From assembly GCF_002240055.1 (NCBI RefSeq), contig NZ_CP016753.1, positions 1,364,001-1,428,000 on the forward strand: DNA of 64,000 nt, in the 5' to 3' direction. The number at the start of each line of letters is the position of its first letter. Within the stretch, counting starts at the first letter, position 1. Under the pieces are notes generated by a model. That model was not told the DNA's origin and made no database searches. It saw nothing but the letters and a program-made list of their open reading frames with translations. This stretch comes from Leptotrichia sp. oral taxon 498 (GTDB lineage Bacteria; Fusobacteriota; Fusobacteriia; Fusobacteriales; Leptotrichiaceae). Position numbers and translations under genes: made by a program. Below are positions 7,641 through 16,639 of the stretch, one piece after another.

Positions 7641-7920
7641 TTAGATGATTTGATTAAAAAATTTAAAAAGAAAAATCCAAGTTTGAGAGCAATTGAATTT
7701 CTAAAAATGAATATGTAAATAAAAGTAGAAGTTTAAAGTTTAAAAAATTTTATGAAATGGTTAATAAATTGATAAAAAATATTTTATCAAAAGAGAAAAG
7801 GAACTTTTACAATGAAATGTATAAATTTTTTTTATAAATGAAGCAGAAGAAATCGATAAAAAGGTAAATTTTAGTGGACAAACCTTTTTACATTTTAATA
7901 AATGGAAAGAGAGATTGTAA
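7641..7920 (+). pseudogene. Decayed gene with two apparent frameshifts
   Basis: Three overlapping open segments read as plausible protein in sequence. The first, 7641-7718, encodes LDDLIKKFKKKNPSLRAIEF and ends MNM-stop. The second, about 7697-7830, includes NKSRSLKFKKFYEMVNKL and NFYNEMYKFF. The third, about 7834-7920, includes INEAEEIDKKVNFSGQTF and ends NKWKERL-stop. The second and third join across an 8-T run (7826-7833). No start codon with a ribosome site fits. The family is unknown; I infer a dead gene fragment. Confidence 0.4.
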
Positions 7921-7923
7921 AAG

Positions 7924-9627
7924 ATGAAAAATTATAAAGAATTAGAAAAAATATTATTTTCAATGGATGGGAAAAGTTATTCGGCGTATAAGTCGCTTAA
8001 AGGGGAATATAGGTTTGAAAAGTATGTTCTTGCGATTGATCATGTGCAGTCGGATCCCTATGCTCCGCCTTCAAAAATGAGAGTTATAATGGATAGGAAA
8101 ATTTGCGGAATTCCTTATGAATTGACGGATACGAAGGATAAGAATATTGCAGTTTCGGATTTTCTTACGAGAAATTTTTACAGGGAAATTCAGAAAAGTG
8201 GGAATGACAGTATAGGAACTGGGGGAAGTGGAAGAATTTTTATTGACAGGTGTGGACAGGAAATCTTGGAAAGAACTTCGGTTATGATAAAGGGAGATAA
8301 AGTTGAAGTGAGGTTTGAAATGGGGATGCCTGCGAGAGGCAGACGGATAATGGGAAAAGCCGCACAGAAAATTATTTTTGAGCAGTTGCCTGAAATTGTG
8401 GAAAAATCCATTATTTATGATAATTTGAATAAAAAAGCGTTAAATGAGCAGGTAATTCTAGTGCTGGATCAGGAATATGCAAGAAAAATATTGAAGGAAA
8501 AAGGGCTTGTTGCATTTGTGGCTAATGGTTCTGTGCTTCCACGTGAAAGTGGAGTTTCGGATAGACCTATGAAAAATGCAGTTAAGTTTAAAAGTCCAGA
8601 AAAATTTGAGATTACATTAAAACTTCCAAGTGGGAAAGAAATAAGCGGAATGGGAATTCCAAAAGGAATTACATTAATTGTGGGTGGAGGTTATCACGGT
8701 AAATCCACGTTGCTTGCAGCACTTGAAAGAGGAGTTTACAACCACATTGCTCAAGATGGGCGTGAATTTATAATTTCTGAATCGGATGCGGTAAAAATAC
8801 GTGCGGAAGATGGAAGAAATGTGGAAAAGGTGAATATAAGCGGATTTATCAATAACTTGCCACAAAATAAGGATACAAGGGCTTTTTCAACTGAAAATGC
8901 TAGTGGAAGTACATCGCAGGCGGCAAATGTGGCAGAAGCACTGGAATATGGGGCTTCTTTACTTCTAGTAGATGAGGACACTTCGGCTACCAATTTTATG
9001 ATTCGTGACGGAAGAATGCAAAAACTTGTGGCAAAGGAAAAAGAGCCAATAACACCGTTTATTGACAGGGTAAAGGAACTTTATGACAATTTTGGAGTTT
9101 CTACGATATTGATTGTCGGCGGCTCTGGAGATTATTTTGATGTGGCAAATCACGTTATAATGATGGATGAATATGTGCCAAAAGATGTGACAGAAAAAGC
9201 AAAAGAGATTGCAAAATTGGATAAAAACAAGAGAGAATTTTCTTCAAATGATAAATTTCAAGGAGTTACACAGCGTATTCCACTCAAAAAAAGTTTTTCA
9301 CAATCTGGAAAACTGGATAAAACAAAAGCCAAAGGGAAATACAATATTCTGTATGGAAAAGAATTAATCGACATTTCAGGGCTGGAGCAGCTTGTGGATG
9401 ATAGCCAGACAAACTGCATTGCTGTGATGATTGATTATTTTAAAAATAAAGTACTGGATGAAAAATTGACGCTTTCGCAAGCAACTGACAGTATTTATGA
9501 AAAAATTGAAAAGGGCGGGCTTGATTCGATTTCGTCGTACACAGGGCATCCAGGAAATTTGGCATTGCCGAGAAAGCAGGAATTTTGTGCTGCGGTGAAT
9601 AGATATAGAAAGCTTAAGATAAAATAG
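7924..9627 (+). CDS. Predicted ATPase of the ABC class (PF09818-type)
   Basis: The 567-residue cytosolic protein matches the family known as ABC-class predicted ATPases. An N-terminal region of about 230 residues (AYKSLKGEYRFEKYVLAIDHVQ, then QRDPYAPPS-like SDPYAPPSKMRV) precedes a P-loop at about 256-263 (GGGYHGKST). Further on there is a glycine-rich ASGSTSQAANV signature-like stretch and a Walker-B-like LLLVDEDTSATNFMIRD. The C-terminal third has no membrane segments. The biological role of this family is unknown; a link to RNA or nucleotide metabolism has been suggested only loosely. It appears monocistronic after a decayed gene. The ATG at 7924 follows a weak GGAAAGAGAG site. Confidence 0.88.
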   Translation: MKNYKELEKILFSMDGKSYSAYKSLKGEYRFEKYVLAIDHVQSDPYAPPSKMRVIMDRKICGIPYELTDTKDKNIAVSDFLTRNFYREIQKSGNDSIGTGGSGRIFIDRCGQEILERTSVMIKGDKVEVRFEMGMPARGRRIMGKAAQKIIFEQLPEIVEKSIIYDNLNKKALNEQVILVLDQEYARKILKEKGLVAFVANGSVLPRESGVSDRPMKNAVKFKSPEKFEITLKLPSGKEISGMGIPKGITLIVGGGYHGKSTLLAALERGVYNHIAQDGREFIISESDAVKIRAEDGRNVEKVNISGFINNLPQNKDTRAFSTENASGSTSQAANVAEALEYGASLLLVDEDTSATNFMIRDGRMQKLVAKEKEPITPFIDRVKELYDNFGVSTILIVGGSGDYFDVANHVIMMDEYVPKDVTEKAKEIAKLDKNKREFSSNDKFQGVTQRIPLKKSFSQSGKLDKTKAKGKYNILYGKELIDISGLEQLVDDSQTNCIAVMIDYFKNKVLDEKLTLSQATDSIYEKIEKGGLDSISSYTGHPGNLALPRKQEFCAAVNRYRKLKIK

Positions 9628-9841
9628 TTTGTAATTTTTTGCTTGAAAAGAAATTTTTTAATTCTGTTAAGTTTTTTCATTGAAAGACGAGAGGTATCAC
9701 TTCGAGTAGCAACTGAATAATCACGTAAAAGTAGAATTTTAGCAATGAAAAATGAAAAAAGCGAGAAATAAAATGAATAAAAAAAGAAAGGAGAGTGTGA
9801 TATTTGTATAATCATTTGTATATTTATCATACATAGTTTTT

Positions 9842-10636
9842 ATGGAAAAAACTGGTGAAATTTTACATTATGAAAACATAACTTTCAGACGAGAAGGAAG
9901 AGAAATTTTAAAAGGTGTTGACTGGCACATAAATAAAGGAGAAAACTGGGCTTTATTAGGGCTAAATGGTTCTGGAAAATCCACTCTTTTGGGAATGATT
10001 CCGGCTTATAATTTTCCAACTTCAGGAGAAGTGCGAGTTTTTGGTCATAAATTTGGAAATTATGCTTGGACAAAGATTCGTGATAGAGTTGGTTTTGTGA
10101 GTTCTGCTTTGAATAATTTTTTGAGCACGTTAAATTCGCAAAAATTGGAAGATATTGTAATTTCTGGGAAATTTAGTTCGATTGGAATTTATCAAGAAGT
10201 TACAGATGAAGATAGAAAAAAAGCTGAAAAAATAATTGAAGATTTTGGGATAACTTACATTAAGGATAAATATTTTGCAATATTGTCACAAGGTGAGCAA
10301 AGACGGACATTACTTGCACGGGCATTTATGAATGAACCAGATTTATTGATTTTAGACGAACCTTGTTCAGGATTGGATGTAAAATCTCGAGAATATTTAT
10401 TGTCTGTTTTGGAAAAAAATTCTAAAAATGAAAATGCAGTTCCATTTATTTATGTGACGCATCAAATTGAGGAAGTGATTCCAGCGATAACTCATGTAGC
10501 TCTTTTGAAAGATGGAAAAGTTTTTGCAAAAGGTAGAAAAAAAGATATTTTGATAGACAAAATTTTGTCAGAAATGTTCGAGATGCCAGTAAAAATCGTT
10601 TGGGAAAATGATAGACCTTGGCTGATTGTGAAATAA
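9842..10636 (+). CDS. Orphan ABC transporter ATP-binding protein (YlmA-like)
   Basis: This 264-residue ABC ATPase has Walker A GLNGSGKST at about 41-49, a Q-loop region, signature LSQGEQRR at about 148, Walker B LLILDEPCSGLD, and the switch His in YVTHQIEE. It resembles the single-domain YlmA group. No permease or binding-protein gene is nearby, so it may serve a distant permease or act alone. The ATG at 9842 has no clear ribosome site; an AAGGAG about 50 bases upstream leads only to a 4-codon frame. The start may therefore be leaderless or later. Confidence 0.85.
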   Translation: MEKTGEILHYENITFRREGREILKGVDWHINKGENWALLGLNGSGKSTLLGMIPAYNFPTSGEVRVFGHKFGNYAWTKIRDRVGFVSSALNNFLSTLNSQKLEDIVISGKFSSIGIYQEVTDEDRKKAEKIIEDFGITYIKDKYFAILSQGEQRRTLLARAFMNEPDLLILDEPCSGLDVKSREYLLSVLEKNSKNENAVPFIYVTHQIEEVIPAITHVALLKDGKVFAKGRKKDILIDKILSEMFEMPVKIVWENDRPWLIVK

Positions 10637-10637
10637 T

Positions 10638-10743
10638 AAAAAAATTGCTGTATGTATTGTTCGTTTTGAGGGACTCGAACCCACAAGGAGAAAACTCCAC
10701 TACCAGTTTAGAAGTAGGAACAATTTATTGACAGCAATTTTTT
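10638..10743 (-). ncRNA. tRNA-like structured element lacking an anticodon arm
   Basis: Read on the minus strand, a 7-bp acceptor-like stem (ATTGTTC 10724-10718 with GAACAAT 10662-10656) encloses two tRNA-type arms. The D-type arm has CTTC/GGAG closing a loop containing ACTGGTAGT. The T-type arm has GTGGG, loop TTCGAGT and CCCTC, with one T.T mismatch. Only TTTTCTCCTT lies between the arms, so there is no anticodon arm. GGAG can also pair with the following CTCC. The whole is framed by a 13-bp perfect stem (10639-10651 with 10731-10743) with A and T runs that could terminate transcription either way. It is a tRNA relic or a structured regulatory RNA. Confidence 0.45.
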
Positions 10744-10930
10744 GTAAATATTTTTCAAAATATAAACTGATAATTATTAAGACTACCAGCAAATCTACTT
10801 TAATAATATCATAAAAATTGATAAATATCAAATGAAGTTTTTAGAAAATTATTTTTATTTATTCTTAAAATATAAATATTAAATAAATTTAAAAATATAT
10901 AAAATATATTATTATATTAAAAAAAAATAT

Positions 10931-10958
10931 TTGCAAATATTTTTAAAAAGTGTATAAT
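10931..10958 (+). promoter_or_regulatory. Promoter of ilvC
   Basis: TTGCAA (10931-10936) and TATAAT (10953-10958) are spaced by 16 bases, 32 bases before the ilvC start. A strong AGGAGG ribosome site follows. The rest of 10745-10930 is AT-rich with no T-box-like specifier structure that I can see. Confidence 0.7.
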
Positions 10959-10978
10959 ATACATATAAAAAAATTTAG

Positions 10979-12001
<1,023 letters not shown>

Positions 12002-12038
12002 TTAATTATTAATACAATTAATTTAAAAGATAATAATA

Positions 12039-12062
12039 AAGCACTCTAAAATTAGGGTGTTT
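12039..12062 (+). terminator. ilvC terminator
   Basis: The stem CACTC/GGGTG, closed by TAAAATTA, is followed by a T-rich tail directly after ilvC. Confidence 0.65.
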
Positions 12063-12110
12063 TATTTTTATATATTTTTATAAAAAAATTATTTTAAAGT
12101 AGTAAATTTA

Positions 12111-12140
12111 TTGACAAAAAGTGATAAAAAATGATAAAAT
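12111..12140 (+). promoter_or_regulatory. Promoter of rnpB
   Basis: TTGACA (12111-12116) and TAAAAT (12135-12140) have an 18-base spacer and lie just upstream of the RNase P RNA. This is as expected for a strongly expressed stable RNA. Confidence 0.7.
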
Positions 12141-12149
12141 AACTTTATA

Positions 12150-12495
12150 TTAATGGTTTCGGAGTTAATCGCTTAAAAAATTTTTTAAGAGGAAAGTCTG
12201 GACTTCACAGGGGAAGGAGACAGTTAACGGCTGTTGAGAGAAATCTTAAGGAAAGTGCCACAGAAAATAGACCGCCTGTTTAGGTAAGGGTGAAAAGGTA
12301 GTGTAAGAGACTACCGGTAATTTAAGCAATTAAATTAGCCTGGTAAACCCCTCCTGAAGCAAGAATAAGTAGAAAAGTGAAAAGAGGTTCCCCGCCTTTA
12401 CTTTGATGGGTAATTCGCTAAAGTTAATAAGTGATTATTAATTTAGATAAATGATTGACTAATACAGAATCCGGCTTATACCGAGACCTAATTTT
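12150..12495 (+). ncRNA. rnpB: RNase P RNA
   Basis: The catalytic RNA that matures tRNA 5' ends. Conserved core segments are readable in order: GAGGAAAGTCTGGACTTC, AAAGTGCCACAGAAA, GGGTGAAAAGGTAGTG, the GGTAAACCCCTCC and GAAGCAAGAATAA stretch, and the 3' ACAGAATCCGGCTTATA. Helix P1 closes with GGTTTCGG (12155-12162) against CCGAGACC (12481-12488), fixing the ends to within a few bases. The peripheral helices are AT-rich and short. I did not decide between type A and B folds. Confidence 0.95.
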
Positions 12496-12509
12496 AGAAA
12501 TAGTTTATA

Positions 12510-12567
12510 AAATAACTACTCAAAGGAAATATAGTAAAAAATAACTATATCTTTGGGTTATTTTTTT
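12510..12567 (+). terminator. rnpB terminator
   Basis: AAATAAC and CTCAAAG...ATATAGT pair with ACTATAT.CTTTGGG and GTTATTT in one long interrupted hairpin. The hairpin ends in a 7-T run. Confidence 0.75.
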
Positions 12568-12614
12568 AGTTTTTATAGAAAATAAATTTTTGAAAAAAAA
12601 ATAGGCGGATGATT

Positions 12615-13427
12615 ATGAAAAAAAAAGAAAATGTAGTGAAAAAAGTAAAAATTGTGAAAAGTGAATATGCAAATGAAGAATTACTTAAAAACTTTTATAA
12701 TTATTTAAAAGAAAGTGAAATATTGGAAGTGGAAGATGTGAAGGAAGCAGATTTGTTAATTTCACTAGGTGGAGACGGGACAATGTTAAAAGCTGCAAAA
12801 GAAGCGATTATATCAGACATTCCAATTCTTGCGATTAATCTTGGTTCGCTTGGATATTTAGTCGAAATAAATCCAGAAAATGCGGTTGAAATGTTAAAAA
12901 ATTATCAAAAAAATGAAAATTATAAGATAGAAAACCGTTCACTTATGGAAGTAAAATACAACGGCAACACATTTTATGCACTAAATGAGCTTGTGATAAC
13001 AAAAGGTGGTCATGAAGCTCACTTAATTCAGGTGGAAGTTTTCTCAAATGGAATTTTTGTAAATAAGTATAGAGCAGATGGAATTATAGTTGCAACACCA
13101 ACTGGCTCAACAGCTTATTCTTTGTCAGCTGGAGGTTCAATTGTCCATCCAAATTTAAACGCTTTGATAATAACGCCACTATCTCCACAAAGTTTGACTG
13201 CTAGGCCAATTGTTATAAATGGATGTGAAACATTGAGCTTCAAGGCGACTTCAAGAGAAGCCGAAGTTCATTTGAACATAGATGGAAATTTGTGGTTTGG
13301 AATTAAGCCGGAAGATGAGCTTTTGGCTACCCTGTCGAATAAAAAAATAAAAATAATTAAACCTATAAACAGCGATTATTTTGGTATTTTGAGAGAAAAA
13401 TTAAAATGGGGAGATTTTGTTTTATAA
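12615..13427 (+). CDS. nadK: NAD kinase
   Basis: This enzyme phosphorylates NAD to NADP. The ATG at 12615 is preferred because AGGCGG (12603-12608) is correctly spaced for it, whereas the in-frame ATG at 12609 abuts the site. The 270-residue product shows the kinase signature LISLGGDGTMLKAA at about 50-63, then LNELVI, and the NAD-binding TPTGSTAYSLSAGGSIVHP. The C-terminal beta domain ends KLKWGDFVL. recN follows at once, a common nadK-recN arrangement. Confidence 0.95.
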   Translation: MKKKENVVKKVKIVKSEYANEELLKNFYNYLKESEILEVEDVKEADLLISLGGDGTMLKAAKEAIISDIPILAINLGSLGYLVEINPENAVEMLKNYQKNENYKIENRSLMEVKYNGNTFYALNELVITKGGHEAHLIQVEVFSNGIFVNKYRADGIIVATPTGSTAYSLSAGGSIVHPNLNALIITPLSPQSLTARPIVINGCETLSFKATSREAEVHLNIDGNLWFGIKPEDELLATLSNKKIKIIKPINSDYFGILREKLKWGDFVL

Positions 13428-13450
13428 AATTAGTGAATGAAAGGAAAAGG

Positions 13451-15175
13451 ATGTTAAGAGAGTTAAGATTGAATAATTTGGCGATAATAAAAAATTTGGA
13501 TTTGGAATTTAGCAAAAATTTTGTTGCGCTGACTGGGGAAACTGGAGCTGGAAAATCTATTATTTTGGACGGAATATCGCTTCTAATTGGTGAGAGAAGC
13601 CATCTGGAAATGATTAGAAATGGGGAAGAGAGTCTTTTTGCCGAAGGAATTTTTGAAATTACTGAAAAACAAAAAAAAAGATTGAATGAACTTGGGTTTG
13701 AGATAAATGACGACGAACTTATTGTGACTAGAACTTTTGATAAAAATTCTAAATCTAAAATTACAGTGAATGGGACACGGGTTACATTGTCAAAATTGAA
13801 GGAAATGATGGAGAATATTATAGACTTAGTTGGTCAGCATGAACATCAGTCACTTTTAAACAGTGAGTTTCATCTAAATTTGCTGGATAGATTCTTGGAT
13901 GATGCGGGAAAAAATTTGTTAAAAGAAGTCAAAAAAAATGTGGATGAAATAAAAAAAGTAAATTTAAAAATTGAAAAAATTGAAGAGCAAAAGGCAAAGC
14001 TTTTAGAAAAAAAAGATGTTTTGGAATTTCAGTTTAACGAAATAAATGATTTGGATTTGAAAATAAATGAAGATAGTGAGCTGGAAGAAGAATATAAAAT
14101 TTTGTTTAATTCAGGAAAAATTAGTGAAAAGCTGGAAGAGTCTTCACAGTGGTTAAAAGAAGGGGATTTTTCAATTTTGTCGGCTCTTGGAAAAGTTAGA
14201 AAAAATTTGGAGCAGCTGTCGGATTTGGCAGAAATTTATGGAGAGTTATCAGAAAAAGTGGAATCTATCGTCTATGAAGTCGAAGAAGTTTCCTATTCCA
14301 TCGATAATTTTATTGGAGATGTGGAAGAAGTGAATGACACGAAACTTGAAAAAGTTGTGAAAAGAATTGATAAAATTAATAAATTAAAATTGAAATATGG
14401 TGCGACAATTGGAGAAATTTTGGAGTATAAAGATAAAATTTTAAAAGACTTAAATTTTGTGAATTTTGAAAATGATGAGCTTGAAAATTTGAAAGAAGAA
14501 AAAAAAGAACTTATTAAAAAATATTTTGAAAATGGTGAAAAGTTAAGCGAAATGCGAGAAAATATAGCTTGTGCGCTTCAAAATACAATTGATATTCAGC
14601 TTTATGATTTAAATATGGAAAGTGCTAAATTTCAAGTGTCAATTCAGAAAAATAATGAAATTACACCAAATGGAATAAATAAAGTGGAATTTTTAATTAA
14701 GACAAATGTCGGGGAAAATTTTAAGCCGCTTGTAAAAATTGCGTCTGGCGGAGAAGTTTCTCGGATAATGTTGGCACTAAAAACAGTATTTTCTGAGGTT
14801 GACAATATTTCTGTTTTAATTTTTGACGAGATTGACACGGGAATTTCTGGCGAAACAGTGAGAAAAGTCGCACAAAAATTAAAAGAACTTTCAAAAAATA
14901 CGCAAATTATCTGTGTCACACATTCTCCACAAATTGCTGGGTCTGCAAATCAGCAATTTTTGATAAAAAAAGAAATAGAAAATAATTTTACTGAAACTAA
15001 AGTGCGGGAGCTTAACGAAAATGAGAGAATTCGTGAAATAGCAAGAATAATTTCGGGAGATAATATAACGCAAGTTTCGATTAATCACGCAAAGGAAATA
15101 ATGGAAAAACAATTAAAAAAGAAAAAAGATGGATGTTTAAAATGGGAAAAGATTTGGAAAAAGAAAAAAAATTGA
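13451..15175 (+). CDS. recN: DNA repair protein RecN
   Basis: This is an SMC-like ATPase that gathers double-strand breaks. I start it at ATG 13451 (MLRELRLNNLAIIKN), right after AAGGAAAAGG. An earlier in-frame ATG at 13406 overlaps nadK and adds non-conserved residues. The 574-residue protein has Walker A GETGAGKS near residue 30, a long central coiled coil rich in Lys/Glu (about 150-380), the ABC-type signature ASGGEVSR, Walker B LIFDEIDTGISGE, and the late VTHSPQIA. The last about 15 residues are extra Lys/Trp-rich sequence overlapping the next gene by 43 bases. Confidence 0.95.
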   Translation: MLRELRLNNLAIIKNLDLEFSKNFVALTGETGAGKSIILDGISLLIGERSHLEMIRNGEESLFAEGIFEITEKQKKRLNELGFEINDDELIVTRTFDKNSKSKITVNGTRVTLSKLKEMMENIIDLVGQHEHQSLLNSEFHLNLLDRFLDDAGKNLLKEVKKNVDEIKKVNLKIEKIEEQKAKLLEKKDVLEFQFNEINDLDLKINEDSELEEEYKILFNSGKISEKLEESSQWLKEGDFSILSALGKVRKNLEQLSDLAEIYGELSEKVESIVYEVEEVSYSIDNFIGDVEEVNDTKLEKVVKRIDKINKLKLKYGATIGEILEYKDKILKDLNFVNFENDELENLKEEKKELIKKYFENGEKLSEMRENIACALQNTIDIQLYDLNMESAKFQVSIQKNNEITPNGINKVEFLIKTNVGENFKPLVKIASGGEVSRIMLALKTVFSEVDNISVLIFDEIDTGISGETVRKVAQKLKELSKNTQIICVTHSPQIAGSANQQFLIKKEIENNFTETKVRELNENERIREIARIISGDNITQVSINHAKEIMEKQLKKKKDGCLKWEKIWKKKKN

Positions 15176-15627
15176 AGAATAAAGAAAATTTAAAAACCGA
15201 AAAAAATTTGAAGATCAAAAGAAAAAATAATACTTTGATAAAAGAATTTTTAGATTTTTTGGAATTTGAAAAAGGCGATTCTGAACGAACATTGATTGGC
15301 TATAAAAGGGATTTGAAGCAATTTTTAGATTTTTTTTCAAAAAGTTTTGATAAAATTTTAGAAGAAGATGTAATTGAGTTTGCTCAACATATTTCAAAAA
15401 AATTAAAAGAAAGTTCAATTTTGCGAAAAATGTCGGTAATAAAATCATTTTATAAATTTTGCTACTTAAATAATTTCGTCACAAATGATCCAACTTATGC
15501 AATTAAAAATTTAAGAAAATCGAATTATTTAAAAAGTAAAAATAAAAATGAAAATGAAATTTTTACAAAAGAAAAAAAATCCAAATTAAAAAAAATTTAT
15601 GACGACATAAAGTTAGGAGACGATTAA
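15133..15627 (+). CDS. Orphan N-terminal domain of a tyrosine recombinase (XerC/D-like)
   Basis: The 164-residue product has a Lys-rich leader followed by a SAM-like core-binding domain as found at the N-terminus of XerC/XerD: IKEFLDFLEFEKGDSERTLIGYKRDLKQFLDFF, then SSILRKMSVIKSFYKFC and NDPTYAIKNLRK. It stops at about residue 164, where the catalytic domain should begin. The R-H-R-H-Y residues are therefore absent, both here and in the next gene. It overlaps the end of recN by 43 bases and is followed after 2 bases by a membrane protein, so it is read as part of the operon. It is either a truncated recombinase or a stand-alone DNA-binding domain. Confidence 0.7.
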   Translation: MFKMGKDLEKEKKLKNKENLKTEKNLKIKRKNNTLIKEFLDFLEFEKGDSERTLIGYKRDLKQFLDFFSKSFDKILEEDVIEFAQHISKKLKESSILRKMSVIKSFYKFCYLNNFVTNDPTYAIKNLRKSNYLKSKNKNENEIFTKEKKSKLKKIYDDIKLGDD

Positions 15628-15629
15628 AA

Positions 15630-16052
15630 ATGAATGAGAAAAAGGAATTAAACAAAAATAGGAATGAAAAATCTAGAATTTTAATGATGTCAATCATAGC
15701 ATATTTTGCAGTTTTTGTGTTAAAAAAAATTGATGTTGTTTCAAATTATATGGGAATTGTGCTTATGATTTTACTATATGTATATGCAAATTATAATCTT
15801 ATAAATATATTTTTTATAAGTAAAAGAACGACATTTAAAATATATATATTTTTATTTTTAGAAGTAATTTATTTTTTTACAGGAGCATTCTCATTGGCAA
15901 GTATAGCCGTGTATCTAATTTTGCTATGGATTTTAGATTATTCAATTATAAAAGATGAAGGGCGTGAGGAAACTCCTAGAATAAATAGATTTTTTCAAAT
16001 TTATATAGTGTTTAAAGTAGTTTTTATACTTACAATGATATTTTTTATGTAA
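15630..16052 (+). CDS. Hypothetical membrane protein, four helices
   Basis: The 140-residue protein has a charged start (MNEKKELNKNRNEKSR) and about four membrane helices at roughly 17-36, 38-58, 68-90 and 92-108. A last helix at the C-terminus (VFKVVFILTMIFFM) may be a fifth. I see no functional motif. The ribosome site AGGAG lies inside the end of the recombinase-like gene, so translation is coupled. A cop-type promoter starts just downstream, which marks the end of this transcription unit. Confidence 0.6.
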   Translation: MNEKKELNKNRNEKSRILMMSIIAYFAVFVLKKIDVVSNYMGIVLMILLYVYANYNLINIFFISKRTTFKIYIFLFLEVIYFFTGAFSLASIAVYLILLWILDYSIIKDEGREETPRINRFFQIYIVFKVVFILTMIFFM

Positions 16053-16071
16053 AAAAATAAATATTTTTGAC

Positions 16072-16122
16072 TTGACAAAAAACGATTACTGTTGTAAACT
16101 AGTAATATAAGTTACAAATGTA
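16072..16122 (+). promoter_or_regulatory. Copper-responsive promoter with two cop boxes
   Basis: The promoter is TTGACA (16072-16077), a 17-base spacer and TAAACT (16095-16100). A perfect cop box TACAAATGTA (16113-16122; consensus TACANNTGTA) sits just past the -10. A one-mismatch box TACTGTTGTA (16087-16096) overlaps the spacer and -10. The box starts are 26 bases apart. CopY bound here would block RNA polymerase until copper displaces it. Confidence 0.8.
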
Positions 16123-16160
16123 GTCGTTTTATTTTTAAATTTTTTAAAGGTGGGATTTTT

Positions 16161-16610
16161 ATGGAAGAGAAATATCATATAACTGATTCAGAATGGGAAA
16201 TAATGAGAGTTGTATGGGCAAATGACGAAGTTACGAGCAACTTTGTCTTTGAAGTTCTGGGGGAGAAGATGAACTGGAAGCGGACGACGGTTAAAACGTT
16301 GCTTAACAGGCTTTTGGAGCGAAAAATTTTGAAAAAGCGGGAAATTGGGAATAAATATCTTTATTCCACGGAATACATGGAAAAGGAAGTCGCCCAAATT
16401 TATATTTTGGGAACTTTTAAAAAGATTTGCGATACAAAAGTTGGAAAAATGATAGCTTGTGTGATTGAAAATAGTGAGCTAAGTTTTGACGATTTAGAAA
16501 TTATTTTAAAAGCGGTGGAAGTAAAAAAAGAAAGTGCAGTTTCAAAAGTTTTGTGCAAATGTTTGAAGGGACAGTGTAATTGTGAAAAAAATGGGCATTT
16601 GCATATTTAG
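16161..16610 (+). CDS. copY: CopY/BlaI-family copper-responsive repressor
   Basis: The 149-residue repressor has the BlaI/MecI-type winged helix (ITDSEWEIMRVVWA, then WKRTTVKTLLNRLLERK) at about 7-65. The CopY metal-sensing motif CxCxxxxCxC is exact at Cys132, Cys134, Cys139 and Cys141. In CopY this motif binds Zn in the repressing form, and Cu(I) replaces the Zn to release DNA. It ends in a His-containing tail (HLHI). The gene sits under two cop boxes and directly ahead of the copper ATPase, making an autoregulated operon. Confidence 0.93.
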   Translation: MEEKYHITDSEWEIMRVVWANDEVTSNFVFEVLGEKMNWKRTTVKTLLNRLLERKILKKREIGNKYLYSTEYMEKEVAQIYILGTFKKICDTKVGKMIACVIENSELSFDDLEIILKAVEVKKESAVSKVLCKCLKGQCNCEKNGHLHI

Positions 16611-16639
16611 AAAATTTTTAAAATAAAGGAGATGGAAAA

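Noticed and set aside
9628..9841. Gene or known RNA between the two ATPase genes
   Set aside because: No frame with a ribosome site reads as protein and no clear structured RNA was visible; the AAGGAG at about 9790 leads only to a 4-codon frame.
10446..10700. Minus-strand small frames starting in the tRNA-like element
   Set aside because: Phrases such as WVRVPQ and GFESL are the usual spurious translation of T-arm sequence; there is no ribosome site.
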